Shown: positions 32,601 to 47,270, counted from the stretch's first letter. The stretch is DNA of 64,000 nt from Maea johnstoni (GCA_963942565.1 OZ012684.1:66237874-66301873); one strand, 5' to 3'. The notes: a model not told the origin generated them from the sequence alone. A program made the numbers and translations.

Positions 32601-35433
32601 TGGAGCTACAATTGGTACTAGTATTTATTTTCTTTATTTCTAGCAGAGGTTTACTTTCAAATTGACTGGCTGCTTTCAAATTCTGTAGGTCCTGCTACCT
32701 TTTAGCCAGTACGTCTCACCACATAATGACCAATTGATGGCCCCAAGAAGAGGGTACGAGGTACTTGATTTCCTGCCAGTCCCTCGGAAGGGCTTAATTA
32801 TTAAAGATGTGTCCCTCTGAGGCATAAATTCACCAGTATGTACTGTCGGACTGATGGGGGAGCGTAGACCTCAGTATCTAGGTCTTAGTGTCATAGAATT
32901 GACAAGGGCTTGAATATGAGGTATGAAAATATGAAAAAAGCAATGCCATAGCTAGGGAAGCTTTCTGACTTCTGCCTCATATTTCCTTTTTATTTGTTTT
33001 TCAAAATTTATTTGCATATCTGGACCACACCTAGAATTCTCTCTCATTCAGTAGGGCTTAATATTTTACTAGCTCAGATCTTGTTTGAATCAAAATTGAT
33101 AAACCCCTTACAAAAATCCCAATACCCAAAATTTTCCCCAGCCCAGCTGAAATTCTACTAGTTGAATATTCTTATAAGTATACAAGCCCCTCGTTTAAAG
33201 CCCTGCATGTTATGACTAATTTTGCTTGTTTTTTCTTTTTCCAGATGAAGCAGCACGACTACAAATCCAGAATGTCTTCTCCATCACGCCCCCTACCACC
33301 GGTATCCAGATCACCTCCCAAAGTCCGGGCAGCGCTGGGGAGCTCAGCACCACAAGTTCTCTTCCTGGCCACCAGATGGCTCTTTCCAGTGGGCGTTCAC
33401 ATCTACTACAGCTCTTCTCCTGCACATTCTGTCCGAGGAAGTTTACCACCAGGTCGGCCATGATGCGCCACCACAATGAGCAGCACATGGGAAAGAAAAT
33501 GCAGTGTAACCTTTGCAAGAGGAAGTTTTCGCGTCAGCATGAATTGATAAGTCATATCAGCCTCAGTCATCACATACGGGAACTGGAGGCGGCCAAGTAT
33601 GTTCAGGAGGTAAAAAACTCTGCAATTCCAATTGATCAACCACAACTTTCCCTGTCTCCAACACCACCCCCACCTTCCTCCAACCCAAGTGCTGCTGGAC
33701 CTGACCCAGGCAAAGGGGGGTCACAGAGTGCAATTTTGGTTGTGCCGGTTGTGGAGAAAACGACCCTTGCTACCATGCTCTCCCAACCACCAGCAGTGCT
33801 CACGTCTCTGCTGAAAAGTAACGAATTGCCAGAGATGCCTCAGATCCAGCCTCAAAAACCTCCAGCAGAGCTTCCACAGCCTTGTAACATGGTTGAGTCT
33901 GAAGGAATGGACGAAAAGATGGACACAAAGAGCGCTGACATGAAGATCCCGAAGGTACCGGAAAAATTGTTGAAGTCTTTGATGATGGGCAAGGGGAAAA
34001 AATTCTGCATGTGCAACAAGTGTGGTAAAACCTTTACGACTACATCTGCCTTTAGACGACACCGCCGCGAGGTACATGTCAATCGCAAGCGCTTCCACTG
34101 CATCTTCTGTCCAAAGCGCTTCAACAGGCGAAACCGCATGAAGGAACACATCAAGCAGAAGCACCAGCAAGAGGACAGTAATGATTTTGTAGAGATGTCC
34201 AATACTGATGGTCCTGAGCGCCCTACTGATCCCTCGCTTTCGAACGATAATGCCTTGAGCAACTCTGCGGTCTCGAGCGATCACAGCGATGTGTCGTCCG
34301 GTGATGATTCAGACGAGGAGAACAGCAAGGAGGAGATGGATATAGACATGCAGGATGAGGGGATTGTTTGGCAGGAGGGACAAGAGGAGCAGATTCAGCA
34401 GCAGCAGCAGCCGCCGGAGCAGCTACAGGAGCAGCAGCAGAACCAACAGGAACAGCAGCAGCAGCAGTTTGACAACAGGGAAAACGGTACAGCAGCATTC
34501 GTGGTGTGTGACATCTGTGACAAGACCTTTACCAGCCAGTCCACACTGAACCGACATCGAGTGGAGCAGCATACAAACCAGCGAGTCCAGTGTCTGTTGT
34601 GTGGTAAAATCTTCACCCGCAAGGACTACCTAAGGAAACACCAGGTCAAGTTCCATGGCTTGCCGGACATGGAGAATTACGGCACTGGGCAGGCGTCCCC
34701 CAGACCTCCAGGTGTAAGTGGGGACTCGCCTGCCAATCCTCCCGAGTATGTGGACGTGTTTGAACTGGCTGGCAGAGATCCTATCAACAAACTGCTGGAC
34801 GAGAATCAACAAAACCCCTCTGCTGCGGCAGCCACCACGCAGAACCAGGAAATTATCATCGAGGAAGAGAACTCCTCACAGCAATCAGCCAGTAACGGGG
34901 ACGGCGAAGATTCACAGCCGTCGCTAGTGGCCGGTAGCGAAGGTGATTTTGGATCTGTTCAGGAACTTGAGAAATCGGGCAGTTCTGCAGGTCTCAATCC
35001 AGAGACTGTGGATCCCTCAGAGAGCGGTGTTGCCAATGCTTGGGTTGATCCAGAATCGTCGGAGCTGATGCCGCCGGGCCAACCATCCACTTCTCAGGGT
35101 CAGAATGACACGGGCACTCTCGGTAGTGTCAAGGAAGAGGAGGGTCCACTGGACATGGTGGTGGACCAAGATGATGGGTCATTGTCACCGGCTAATTTTT
35201 CAGTGGGGGCAACGGGGAAAGCCAAGCAGTCCCCGGGGAGAGTGAAGGGGAAGACTGATTTCTTCTGCGGGGTGTGCCACAAGTATTTCTCGTGCCGTTC
35301 ATCGCTGCTGCGCCATTCCTACAAGCACACGGGTGAGAAGATCTTCCAGTGTGACCTGTGCTACAAGCAGTTCTACCGGCGCGACAAATACAACGAGCAC
35401 CTCGCACACCACAAGCAGCTGGGCTGGCAATAG
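17073..35433 (+). CDS. C2H2 zinc-finger protein, 990 residues, eight fingers, three coding exons
   Basis: Exons 17073-17208, 18997-19644 and 33245-35433 join in phase (both introns GT-AG, phase 1) to 990 codons plus stop. The start has a good context (CACAATGG). Residues 1-45 form a predicted helical leader, MDALKSLREEFMSILRRADA. Exon 2 encodes a Ser/Gln-rich region with a glycine run. Exon 3 carries all fingers as four spaced pairs: C321-H342 and C349-H370; C518-H539 and C547-H568; C683-H704 and C711-H732; C936-H956 and C964-H983. Between pairs lie an acidic Ser/Asp/Glu segment (about 600-640), a Gln tract (about 645-669) and a Glu/Ser-rich linker. Only finger 7 has the canonical HTGEK linker. 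A nuclear DNA-binding regulator is the natural inference; the ortholog is not recognised, and no BTB, KRAB or SET domain is seen. Confidence 0.9.
17211..18990. other. Intron 1 of the zinc-finger gene
   Basis: No gene or clear transposon. A short hairpin built on GAAGTGCA / TGCACTTC lies near 18681-18708, with a nested GTGCAC pair. The open frame at 18577-18795 has no motif. Confidence 0.45.
19771..20022. repeat. Pair of ~40-bp direct repeats, 213 bp apart
   Basis: The phrase CTGGTAGGGCTA, then CTGGAAT(C/T)TACTAG, occurs at about 19772-19805 and 19985-20017. The sequence between is AT-rich. It may mark a small old insertion. Confidence 0.5.
20100..20366. mobile_element. MITE with ~20-bp TIRs and TA target site
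   Basis: The left end CTGTAAATTCTCGG and right end CTGAGAATTTACGG are inverted with two mismatches, flanked by TA at 20098-20099 and 20367-20368. Inside, a second inverted pair surrounds TTATTTTGCAAA. It is 267 bp and noncoding; the 130-codon frame at 20032-20424 that crosses it is incidental. Confidence 0.75.
20835..21010. repeat. Dispersed repeat beginning TTAACCCATA, copy 1
   Basis: Resembles 24318-24500: both open with TAACCCAT, then CACAG.GGCCA, then a GGAGAAAT word and an ATTCTTAATTTC phrase in the same order. Identity is modest. The family and full limits are unknown. Confidence 0.5.
21103..21267. mobile_element. hAT-like MITE, copy 1
   Basis: Diverged copy of the family at 21890-22069 and 53917-54089. 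It keeps GACTCGAAATTAGCTGGAG at one end and TTCAAGCCCTG at the other, and shares the internal phrases GAATTCTCCTG, AGCTCCCTCAA and TACTGGTTT. Confidence 0.7.
21890..22069. mobile_element. hAT-like MITE, copy 2
   Basis: Begins CAGGGCTCGAAATTA and ends TAATTTGAGCCGTG, imperfect terminal inverted repeats of the CAGGG type common in hAT elements. It shares its interior with the copies at 21103 and 53917. No clear 8-bp duplication survives. Confidence 0.75.
22593..22860 (+). CDS. Exon-like open frame of unknown identity
   Basis: After a plausible acceptor (TTATTATAG ending at 22592) an open frame runs RYVSQLLEATLTGLDPNDYL and on to a stop at 22858-22860, about 88 codons. It is more protein-like than its AT-rich surroundings. 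The phase (one base completing a codon) does not fit the phase-1 exons of the zinc-finger gene, so it is probably not an alternative exon of that gene. No family is recognised; it could be the last exon of an element or a captured fragment. Confidence 0.3.
23030..23330. other. GC-rich patch, possible decayed coding sequence
   Basis: This 300-bp stretch is markedly GC-richer than its flanks and is open in more than one frame on both strands (for example 23041-23268 minus and 23069-23278 plus). No domain is recognisable. It may be a remnant of inserted DNA. Confidence 0.3.
23514..23685. repeat. Trinucleotide microsatellite (GAA)n then (ATA/ATG)n
   Basis: About eight GAA units are followed by a long run of AAT/GAT triplets. 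The plus-strand frame of R, I and M residues here is an artefact of the triplet repeat. Confidence 0.95.
24318..24500. repeat. Dispersed repeat beginning TTAACCCATT, copy 2
   Basis: Counterpart of 20835-21010, with shared word order but many substitutions. Sequence from 24500 to 26000 holds nothing else I recognise apart from AT-rich intron. Confidence 0.5.
26012..26105 (+). repeat. tRNA-derived SINE head or tRNA pseudogene
   Basis: A perfect RNA polymerase III B box, GGTTCGAATCC (26081-26091), follows an A-box-like TGGCTGTGTGG (26024-26034) at tRNA-like spacing. The order GTGG, TCTAAGG, GGACTGCTAG resembles a Ser/Leu-type tRNA, but the stems do not pair cleanly, so this is not called a working tRNA. 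Downstream text (to 26161) could be the SINE body. Confidence 0.6.
26167..27325. mobile_element. Nonautonomous element with GGCCAATTTCATTAAG termini
   Basis: The left end GGCCAATTTCATTAAG (26167) is inverted at the right end CTTAATGAAATTGGCC (27325). CAGGG lies on both sides (26162-26166, 27326-27330), either a 5-bp target duplication or part of the ends. The left terminus is repeated at about 26252, and ACCTGGT/AAAGTTGAACCAGG words recur in both subterminal regions. No transposase frame is seen. The element appears to have landed in an older repeat that includes the tRNA-like head. Confidence 0.7.
28861..28936. repeat. Tandem duplication of a 38-bp unit
   Basis: CTAGTCATACCA(C/T)AAAAAG and the rest of a 38-base unit occur twice in tandem with one substitution; a recent local duplication in the zinc-finger gene's intron 2. 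Confidence 0.85.
29218..29370. repeat. Left palindrome array (4 copies)
   Basis: Palindromes start at 29218, 29259, 29310 and 29350; the fourth is imperfect. Spacers of 19-30 bases are unrelated to each other. Each unit can form a 10-bp stem on either strand. Confidence 0.95.
30340..30671. repeat. Right palindrome array (10 copies)
   Basis: Units start at 30340, 30377, 30421, 30465, 30493, 30525, 30557, 30587, 30617 and 30651. Three early spacings are near 44 bases, the later ones 28-34. Some spacers repeat the terminal GGTTCAAGTTACCA phrase or the phrase TAGTTGGCTTG, so the array grew by local duplication. Stems are conserved; the centre base alternates C, G or T. Confidence 0.95.
31185..31310 (+). 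pseudogene. Possible fibrinogen-related-domain fragment
   Basis: After a possible acceptor (CTTCAG ending at 31184) the frame reads EHSKRWWALYNDQFLTLSP and then ADYRISLSGN before a stop at 31308. The W-A-x-Y...F...YR(I/L)x(L/V)SG pattern is that of the fibrinogen C-terminal domain before its GDS segment. The fragment is only 41 codons, has no cysteines and no visible neighbouring exon, so a lone exon relic or chance resemblance are both possible. Confidence 0.3.
31525..31539. repeat. Poly-G run (15 bases)
   Basis: G15 homopolymer in intron 2 of the zinc-finger gene. The surrounding intron, 31311-33240, shows no other feature I can support. Confidence 0.85.
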
Positions 35434-36200
35434 CCACTCACCCTCAATCCACATGCCAGACAGGTGGCGCACCCTAGTGTGCTTCCCGGTTCCTAAAGGT
35501 CACTTCCCACGTAACTTTCTAACAATGGCAGCGGCGGCATCTACCCACATCGAGTAGATGATGCGCTGCATGGATGATGTTTCATATTGATTGCCTTCCA
35601 TTTATTGGAAGATCCATTGATTTTTAGGTGGAGGGATTTGATACAAATCAAATCAATCTGTACTGTATACTGTTCATGTACATATACTACATGTATGATG
35701 ATTACCTTTTCACAGAGTGTTTATTGCTGAACTTCATTCAATTGTTCAACAAGTGGTGGTCAGTCTTCTGTCCTCCTCATAAATGCAAGTTCATACAGAA
35801 GTGTATCTGAGAAAAGAGGCCCATGACATATCTGAACTTGTCAGCTTGTTAAAATTTGTGTACATTCCTGTATCTTTTTATCAGCAATTATCCGATGGTG
35901 GAAACCATTCTTTTGGAATTGGTTAAAAACGAAAGTGTTCATTCTTCCTTAATCGCTCAAATTTTCCTTATTCATGAAGTATTTGGTAAGTTCATAAAAC
36001 AAGCTGATGCACCTACTAGGCTATGGTAAATTTAGAAATACAGTGTACTCGTGATCCTAATTTGGATCAGTGTTTCTTGGGATTATCATATATGTGCTAA
36101 TAGGGAAACGGTGGTGCTTTTAAATTGGAATTTTGGATAAAATGTTGAATTTTTATTAAATTTTGTTCGTATTAAATTTTAAAAATTTAGATTTTAAAAT
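35434..36200 (+). other. Probable 3' UTR of the zinc-finger gene
   Basis: Sequence after the TAG stop is gene-free. No AATAAA lies close; ATTAAA variants near 36157 and 36171 are the first candidates. The real 3' end could be much further downstream, since no other plus-strand gene begins before 52.6 kb. Confidence 0.4.
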
Positions 36201-39312
<3,112 letters not shown>

Positions 39313-42300
39313 TCAATTTAGCAGTTGTGTTCACCTAGGTATGTGCTTTCATTGCTTCATCATATTTGTTTGAATGTAATGAAACATTCAATCAACGTAC
39401 AATGACTTAATATCTGTTATGTAAGGAGTAAAACCCAACACATATCTTAAAAAACATGTTCCCTTAATTTCATAGGAAGTAAAGAAAATGTGTGGCTAAT
39501 GGTTAACTCTAAAGATCCAAATCATCATTTTTATTCCAAACATTAAAGAGGTTTATGTCTCTAAATCAAATTATTCATCTTGAAGTTTGAAGTTACCAAA
39601 CATTAGGCAAATATTTGTTTTTGTTCATATTTGTTTGTTTGATATGATTATTTTGGAAACAAGTTTGAAATGTGTACTTTGGTGCATGTCGATATGAAAT
39701 CAAACCAAAATATATTCAACACCTGGTTTTGAATGTATTCATAACAAAGTGACAAGATAAACATTTTGCAAATTTCAGCAATGAAAAAAATATCTCAAAT
39801 TGTACCATACTAGTCATTAAAATGTGTGGTACTGGTATGTTTTACAGAAAAAATCATATTTTACAAATGCTATCTTCGCCAACTGCAAAGATTGCATGCA
39901 TTTAACTGTCACATTCAATACCAGATGTACCATAACTTATATCAGAATGAAATGTCCAAACTGCTATCAGATAATACTTGACATTTGTGTCAATATTTGG
40001 AAATTAACACATACAAGTTTTTGGAAACCAATGTATGATCCTTGCACAAAGGTACTGCAATCAATAATAGTATATGCGTATTAAGTTTGAACCTTCCATG
40101 TATATCTTTAGAATTTTTTCATAAATGCCTCAGTGACAATCAGTTTAATTTCTTACTGTAGTCAATTTAAGTCAGTTTTGCAATAGGTTGGAGAGCATCT
40201 CTATGCGATGTTCTATCATCCCTCACTGTACACTAGAGGCGTTTTGCTTTAACAATGATTGTCATGATCCTCTAGTCAAGTTGCTTGCTCGGTGATGGGA
40301 AGCCTCAACACGCAGTTCATGAACCAGTATTACAAAGCCTTTATCATGAATATCATAATGCTGAAGGCATTGAAAGTGTATGATTATTAGCTATGGATAT
40401 TAGCTATGAGATGTTTAATAATTAAAATGGTTGTGATGGAGTAGAAGATAAGGTGGTAATCAACATCTCTGTGTACCTGTGTAATGTGACCACTACTTCA
40501 CGGTCTAGTCATCCATCTGAATACAAAATGGTGGGAACCATTATGGTCTCAACTTTGGTTTATTTCACAATTTCCTCTAGTGGGTGATATATGCATTGCA
40601 ATCACATCTATTGATTACTGAGTTTCTGCAGGTTTTGTTGTTTCGTAAAAAAAAGTTCTCATAGAATTTTGATAAGAGTAACAATGCATGCCTTGCAGTC
40701 AAACCATTGTAACAATACCTTTTATTTTGTTTCTTCAAGAATGAATTATTGGCTAGGTATTGAAAAACGCCAGCCAAGTAGGATTAAAGTGATTCCACTT
40801 TTAAGTGCAATATTTTGAATGTACTGGCTTCTCATATTGATAATCTTCCAAGATTTTGCTTAATTGGTTTTGGAATGATGACTCCTTATGTGCTAAGCTT
40901 ATTTTGGAGTATGTGTATAATTCAGGTGTTCAATCTTCCATTGAAAATGAAACAGTATTAAGAAACTTTTATTCTGTTTAATGCACAAATGGTTGTGAAT
41001 TTATCCAATCTAACAATATCAAAGCAACCTGCCAATGCTAGTTTAAAGGCTAGTTGAAACAGACCAAATTCACAATTTTCTTTGAGTTCACTCTTGGTTC
41101 ACCAACCTAATCATTTGTATCTAGAATAGCAAAACCATAAATTACCTGTGATATTTAGTTGCCAAGCTACCTGTTTCCTTTATTCAAATTTCTTTGGGAG
41201 ATGATGATATCCTAGTCTCTTTTTAAACACCCTTCAGCCGGGCTACAAATGCAAATATTGTTATAGCCCAACACAATTTTCTGTACTATAGTCATTGGCT
41301 ATGGGGCTAGTGTCTAGCTGGACCCCTGCCCTTCCAAAATGCACACTGCTCTATTATAATTAAGGTCTTCTCCTATAGGCTATGCATTAATACAAGCATT
41401 AGATTTTTCAGAACATAAAAGGGATTATTGAAATATTAGCTTAAGATTGTTGCAAAAACATTTCACACTTCATGTGAGTACTATGTTTGTGTGGGTTAAG
41501 ATGTTCATAAGTCATAGGTAGACATATCCTAATTTTCTGATTGATATTTGAGATGTTTAATAACACCATAATTGTCTAATTGAGTTCAACCTTAATATTT
41601 AGCAATATATTGTTTTTGGTTTTGATTGGACATGCACAATGCTATTGTTAATTAGTAACTCAGGTGTGCACAGGTACCCGAGCAATGAAGATGTGGAGAT
41701 GATTACAGCATTATAACCCCTCAACCTAGTCATCATTAACCAGAGGAATCAATCAAATAGATGTATAAATATCTCCCATATACTAAAGATCACACAGCCT
41801 ATCAAGATTTGAACATATGTTATTATAGTAGGCTGTGTATAGAATCCCTGAAGTAAAGCAACCATTATAATGGGCTTCTCTCTCATTGTCTTTGGCATCA
41901 TAGTTTTAATGCAATATGATTTTCCCTGCGCCATATCAGATATCAGGTTTATTTGTAATTTATATTGATTTGTGGTACTGTAGTAAGATTGTCTTTCATC
42001 ATAGTGTACATATCCTGGAATTGCGAAGGCTCAGATGTTTGCTGACAGAGCTTTATATCACATTGTTTCTCTGAATAAGTTTGTTAAAAACAACTCAGCA
42101 TTAAAACATATGATAAGGAAAATATGGACATAATTTATGTGTCTCCTGTTCCAGGTATCTGTTTCATAACTAATTATCCTTCTGGTTAATGGTGAACATT
42201 TTGAATGGACTAGAAAATATTAGGAAGATACTGATACTTGTATGATACTGTTACACCTTTTAATTTATTGTGAAAATCAAAAGACATTGACATAAGCTAG

Positions 42301-43326
42301 TGAATGTATATTTTGAAATTTTATTTATTAGCTCTATTTATTGCTGTTTGTTGCTAGTTGTTTTGGTAGCCGAGATGTTTGTACCCATTGTATTGCATGC
42401 TGGTATTTGGTGGGATACAGGTTATTGTTCTGTTATAATAAATTTGGAGTAGTTTAGGGTGTTTTTGTCCCCTGTGGCTTTCCCAGCTTGCAATCTAGAT
42501 ATATCCAGTATTTAAAAAACAACCTCCTATGTGAGCCAACCAGAGTAAAGTAATTTGGTACAACCACATGTTGTCCAATATCAAAAGTGTTTGGCCTCTC
42601 AAAAAAGTTAACCCATTAACTGAAAAGTAACAGATTGAGCTTGTGAAAGTTATGCTTCGGTTATTATATTTCTGCTTGATCTTTGTTATTTGTTCACTAC
42701 TAAAAAAATATTCAACTGCAATGTGGCTATTGTGTATATTTTGTGATCATGAAATTGTCAAATCTATTAATTCTTCTACAATTTGGTCTTAAAAAGAAAT
42801 TATTTTTGATTCTCAAAACTTTTGAAAGAAAAGCTCTGATAACGGAAATTTTATGAAGTGAATCAAAATTATAAGTTTAAAGATTTTTTTCTTAGAAAAG
42901 TGGTGCACTGATTATTGCCATACTGTGCATCAGCCAAACCATATAATTGGGTGGATATTTTGATATCTAGTCATGTAAGGTTAAGTTGATTATCCAACCT
43001 GTTTGCGCCTGTTATTAAAAGCGTAGGGAAAAGTTCACAGAAATGTTACGGCCAAACTGGTAAATGTGCTCTACTGGAACTAGTCACTATCATCAATTGG
43101 GTATAGGTTGCATGTCTTAGGTTTTGTTGGTGCTGATTATTAATAAATGTTATGCCGAAAATATTGACTTTGTGTTCTCGTTGTTTTTGAATCACCTGTT
43201 TTAAGTATTCCTTTATAATGGAAAATAAAACCTTATTCTCATGCTGAATTGAACTACTATTATTATACCTCACCAGTAGACTAGAGCCAGTGATGGAGGC
43301 GGTATATGAGATGACCTGTCAGGCAG
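39313..43326. other. Gene-free AT-rich DNA
   Basis: Nothing recognised on either strand. An AATAAA at about 42437 could be a remote poly(A) signal, with no transcript to support it. Confidence 0.45.
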
Positions 43327-44570
43327 TGGCTGACTTCAAGTATGGTGTTAACACAGATGTTAACATCGGTGTTAGTGTTACCAGGGGTGGTAACACGCTA
43401 TTTGAAGTGGTGGGCATATGTTAGGTGGTAACACACATCTATCCCATAATGCCCCATAATATGTGTGTTAACACAAAATGTAACAGAAAATGTTAGTGTT
43501 GATCTGTGAAAGGTGTTGAAAAGAGCATGGTCCCCATATACTTTCTGAAGGCCTTAACAGTAACGGCTTAGGTGTTAACACCGTTTTGACTTCAAGTCCT
43601 ATGTTAGTGTTGGCTACCATCTTCAGCTACTGACGACCCATTGCACCTAGTTAAAAAGGTTGTCTGAGTATAATTAACTTCATTTCAACAATTCATTGAT
43701 AATAATAATAATAATAGTAATGAGAATAATAATGAGAATAATAATAATGAGAATACTAAAGATAATAATGAGAATAATTATAAATGATAATGATTTTGAT
43801 AATTATTTAAAGTTTGTATTATCCTAATAAAATATTTAATATGAATGATGTTGGGTACCATCTTCAGCCACTGACGACCCATTGCAGCTAGTTAAAGAGG
43901 TTGCCTGAGTATAATTCACTTCATTTCAACAGTTCATAGATAATAATAATAATAATAATAATGATAATATATTAAATAATAATCATAAGCTATAAATGAT
44001 AATGATTCAAACTTAGATAAATAAAAAACAGACGCAGGTTTCTCTGTAATGTAAACGATACAAGAACCCTGAATGGTTGTTGTTCCTTTGTGACCTCACT
44101 CTGATGCCAGAACAGAGTCCCTAGGCATGTCCAGCCTTTCACGGATCTCATTTGGTCAAGCAGTAATAGATAAGTCCTTTGCTTATGCACAGTTTACATA
44201 TAGTAATGAGTATCTTGTTACAAATCCATTCTTTTCTTCATCTAAGATTTAAATAATATGAATGAAACTAATGATAAATTTTATTTTATTTTTGTATTAT
44301 CCTAATGAAATATTTGATATGAATGGTATGTGTCTATAAATTGAAAAAGATTATTAGTTAAGAATCACCTTCCCAGCATGTTGCTGTTCTTTACTATGAC
44401 AAACATAATTTGATTGAGCAGGACACACATCTTCAAAAAATGTAACACCATTGCTAACATCTGTGTTGGCCTAGATGTTAACATCTTGCTCTGTGTTGAG
44501 GGGCTGGGGTAAACAGATCTGTTAGTGTTACCATGTGTGTTAAATGTAACACCGCACTTGAAGTCAGCCA
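43327..44570. mobile_element. 1.24-kb inverted-repeat element rich in GTTAAC motifs
   Basis: The left end TGGCTGACTTCAAG is inverted exactly at the right end CTTGAAGTCAGCCA. Both subterminal regions are crowded with GTTAACA / TGTTAAC / GGTAACAC words (more than a dozen on the left), the sort of clustered motif that transposases of several superfamilies bind. Inside, a unit of about 241 bp is repeated: 43611-43717 matches 43853-43960, and related AT-rich text recurs near 44280-44330. No transposase frame is seen and no target duplication is clear. Confidence 0.75.
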
Positions 44571-46118
44571 GTATATACTTTGCATAGGCTAAATGATCAG
44601 ATAAAGGCTGAGTAGAGGAAAACTGAGTGTAAAAATTAAACCCTAATTTGCCAGGTCTTGCGAAACTGCATGATTAAAGAACATAGCACAGTGATCTTCA
44701 AAACAACTTTATTTCAAGGGGTCACAGACTTGATTTGTTTCGCAGATTTTGAAAAAATAATGCAATTTATGTCACAAACATCTAATTCTCCAAAATTGGT
44801 TTCTTTATTTGCTAAATGTATCCCTTCAGTGATACTGACACTATCTGAAATACTGTTCTGCCATGTTGAAGTTATTTTTCTGCTGTTATATAAGAATTAT
44901 GGGCCAAATTCAAAGAATTTAAGAAACAAGTTTTAATCCACAACTGGTATTAATCAGAATTGCAGAGTTTAATTTTCACCAAATTTTGTCTAAACTATCC
45001 ACACAATGCTCGTAAAAAGAAGACATGAGGAAAATGACAGGTCATCAGGTTATTCTTCGAAACACAAATGGTTAAAGTTTGTGAAATAAGACTTTTTTGG
45101 CAGATTTTCCTAAAAATGGTACCCAGTAGGTCCTGCATGTTGTTTGGCAAGAGAACCCCATTTTATAAATAAGTGAATGAATATACATATTTTCTTAGAA
45201 TGTGTTTCTTGGGATACTATTTAAAATGGGCAGGTATAGTCATAATGGTACATATTTAATAAAAGAATCTATCTTTGTAATTATTTCTTTTCAAAAAACA
45301 GCAGAATTTATTTTCTGCTGTTTTTGGAAAAACGGTGGAGAATTTTTTTTCTGCCGTTCACACTTGCACCATCGTAGTGATGTCAGGAAAATTGGAATAT
45401 ATTATTTTAGTTTGTTCAATACTCAATAGGTGTCACTAGAGTAGGGTGTCATCATGGATATAAATAGAACGGCCACCTTAGGTCCTAGCCTAGATTTCTA
45501 GGCTGTCATATGTATTTTTCTGTTATGTTTTTTTTCTGTTACAAAGCACCAAATAGTGTAGGTAGCCACAGTGGTCAATTTAGTTAACATTTATCTCACC
45601 AGGATTCAGTTTGATTATCCTGTAAACCTCTAGAGATAGGAGGAGCAGGTGGTGCCATTTATCTACCATACCTTGTACCATACCACAGTGCTTGGTCAAC
45701 ACAGAAGGGAATGTGAACTTTTCAGGGACTAGGAGCCTAGTCTACTTAGGTCCTAAAGGACGTCATCCAGCTCTATGAGTATCATAAGTCCTTGAGAAGG
45801 TGAATTCTCTTTAAAGTTTATGTTATTCAAAGTCGGGTTTGTGTCATTTAGTATTGATTTTTAGAAATGAAATAAGAATGTTTATTATTTGAAGATATTT
45901 TTCCAGAGCTTTATAGAGTATGTTCTGTCTGAAGACACGTAAACAATTGAATATCCAAGGGATGTTACATCTTATAACAACGTATTGAAATTTCTAACAT
46001 AGATATTTGAAATTATGGCAAGCAGCACTCAACAAAAATAGGTATTTATTGATATCATTAAATGATTTATTGATATCGATGAAAATCAAAATGTATCACT
46101 GATGGTTTACTGATATCA
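44571..46118. other. Gene-free AT-rich DNA
   Basis: No gene recognised. The phrase CTTAGGTCCTA occurs twice (about 45478 and 45746) in a CTAG-rich stretch; the frames at 44658-44936 and 45202-45429 have no motif. Just left of 46124 the words TTATTGATATC and TGATATCAATAAA make a loose inverted pattern. Confidence 0.45.
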
Positions 46119-46123
46119 ATAAA

Positions 46124-47270
46124 CAGGTCCGTGTCCAACGCCCGATCGGGATGCAGCAGCTCGTTCTAGATGCTGCAGCCCGATCTAGATGCTTTGGAGA
46201 GATTAACAAGAAATACTCAGTTATACTGGTTCTACTCATAAACAGAGCGTATGAGGGCCCCAGCATGGGTGTAGACCCATGTATGTTATATTATTAGTGT
46301 TCTAAGGGGCCCTGCGAATAAATTATGAATTTAGGCCATGCAGAGGTCGCGTAATCGGGTCACAGTCACTCTCTGCAAGACGTGTTTCTATCAACATCCC
46401 ACACATGGTGTGTATAAAAATCGCTCGAGGACAGCGAATTCTCAACTGAATTGGACAAGCTTGGTATTAAATTAAAGCTAATACTCCACTGAACAGATCT
46501 GCGATGAGGATTTTGTATGTGTGAAGTATTTTATGAGATATTTGAGGTTGAACTTGAAGTGGAATTGTATAGGTCAAAATACATCCCGATCGAGATGCAG
46601 CATCTCGATTGGGATGTTTTCTGTGTGCAGCAAGGTTGGGCCTTATAATTGTAATTTCACTACATCCAACAGATAGTATTATTGTCAGTATTGATATTTT
46701 AGTTGGATAATTTGTAAATTTGGACTATGACTTTATTAAATATTGAAAAAAGTGCGATTTCAAGGAAATATTCCTTTTCTGTTCACCAATAATACCTGTA
46801 TTTTTATCATTATTACTATTATTATTGTTATCAACTTATTACATGCTTATTACTTTTATCTTTCAGGTTTGTTTCACATTTGACGTAGCAGTAGATGCAC
46901 AACATGATGTCCCCACCTGAAGTTCCCAGTACCAAGACTTTTAACCCTGCCCACCCTTCTTTTGTGCTTATATATAGTTTAGTTTAGTAATTTGCTTTAG
47001 GTGTGTGTTTTCATCATCGGAATTTCTCTTCCTTTTACAAGCAAAAAAAATTATTAATGCATTTTTAATTCAGAAAAAAAATGCATTTTCACAGAATTTA
47101 TTTAACCCATTACATGCCAAATATTGGTGGACCATTGTATATAAGTACATTGTGATGCACCAGTATTACAATGTAATGAATTATAAGGGTGCGAGAGTCA
47201 CAAGCCTCTATAAATGGGGAGTGGAAGTCTCAGGGACTGGGAAAGAATTTTGCAAAGAGACAACTGACAA
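46124..47270. repeat. Left arm of the 3.8-kb element
   Basis: The outermost ~75 bases are packed with overlapping GATCGGGATGCAGC / GCTGCAGCCCGATC words. A separate 35-bp palindrome (46582-46616, arms CATCCCGATCGAGATGC) repeats the motif farther in. An open frame at 47005-47277 is mirrored in the other arm and is not called. Confidence 0.9.

Noticed and set aside
33721-34284. 187-codon minus-strand ORF
   Set aside because: Shadow of the zinc-finger coding exon; the plus-strand frame has eight consistent C2H2 fingers.
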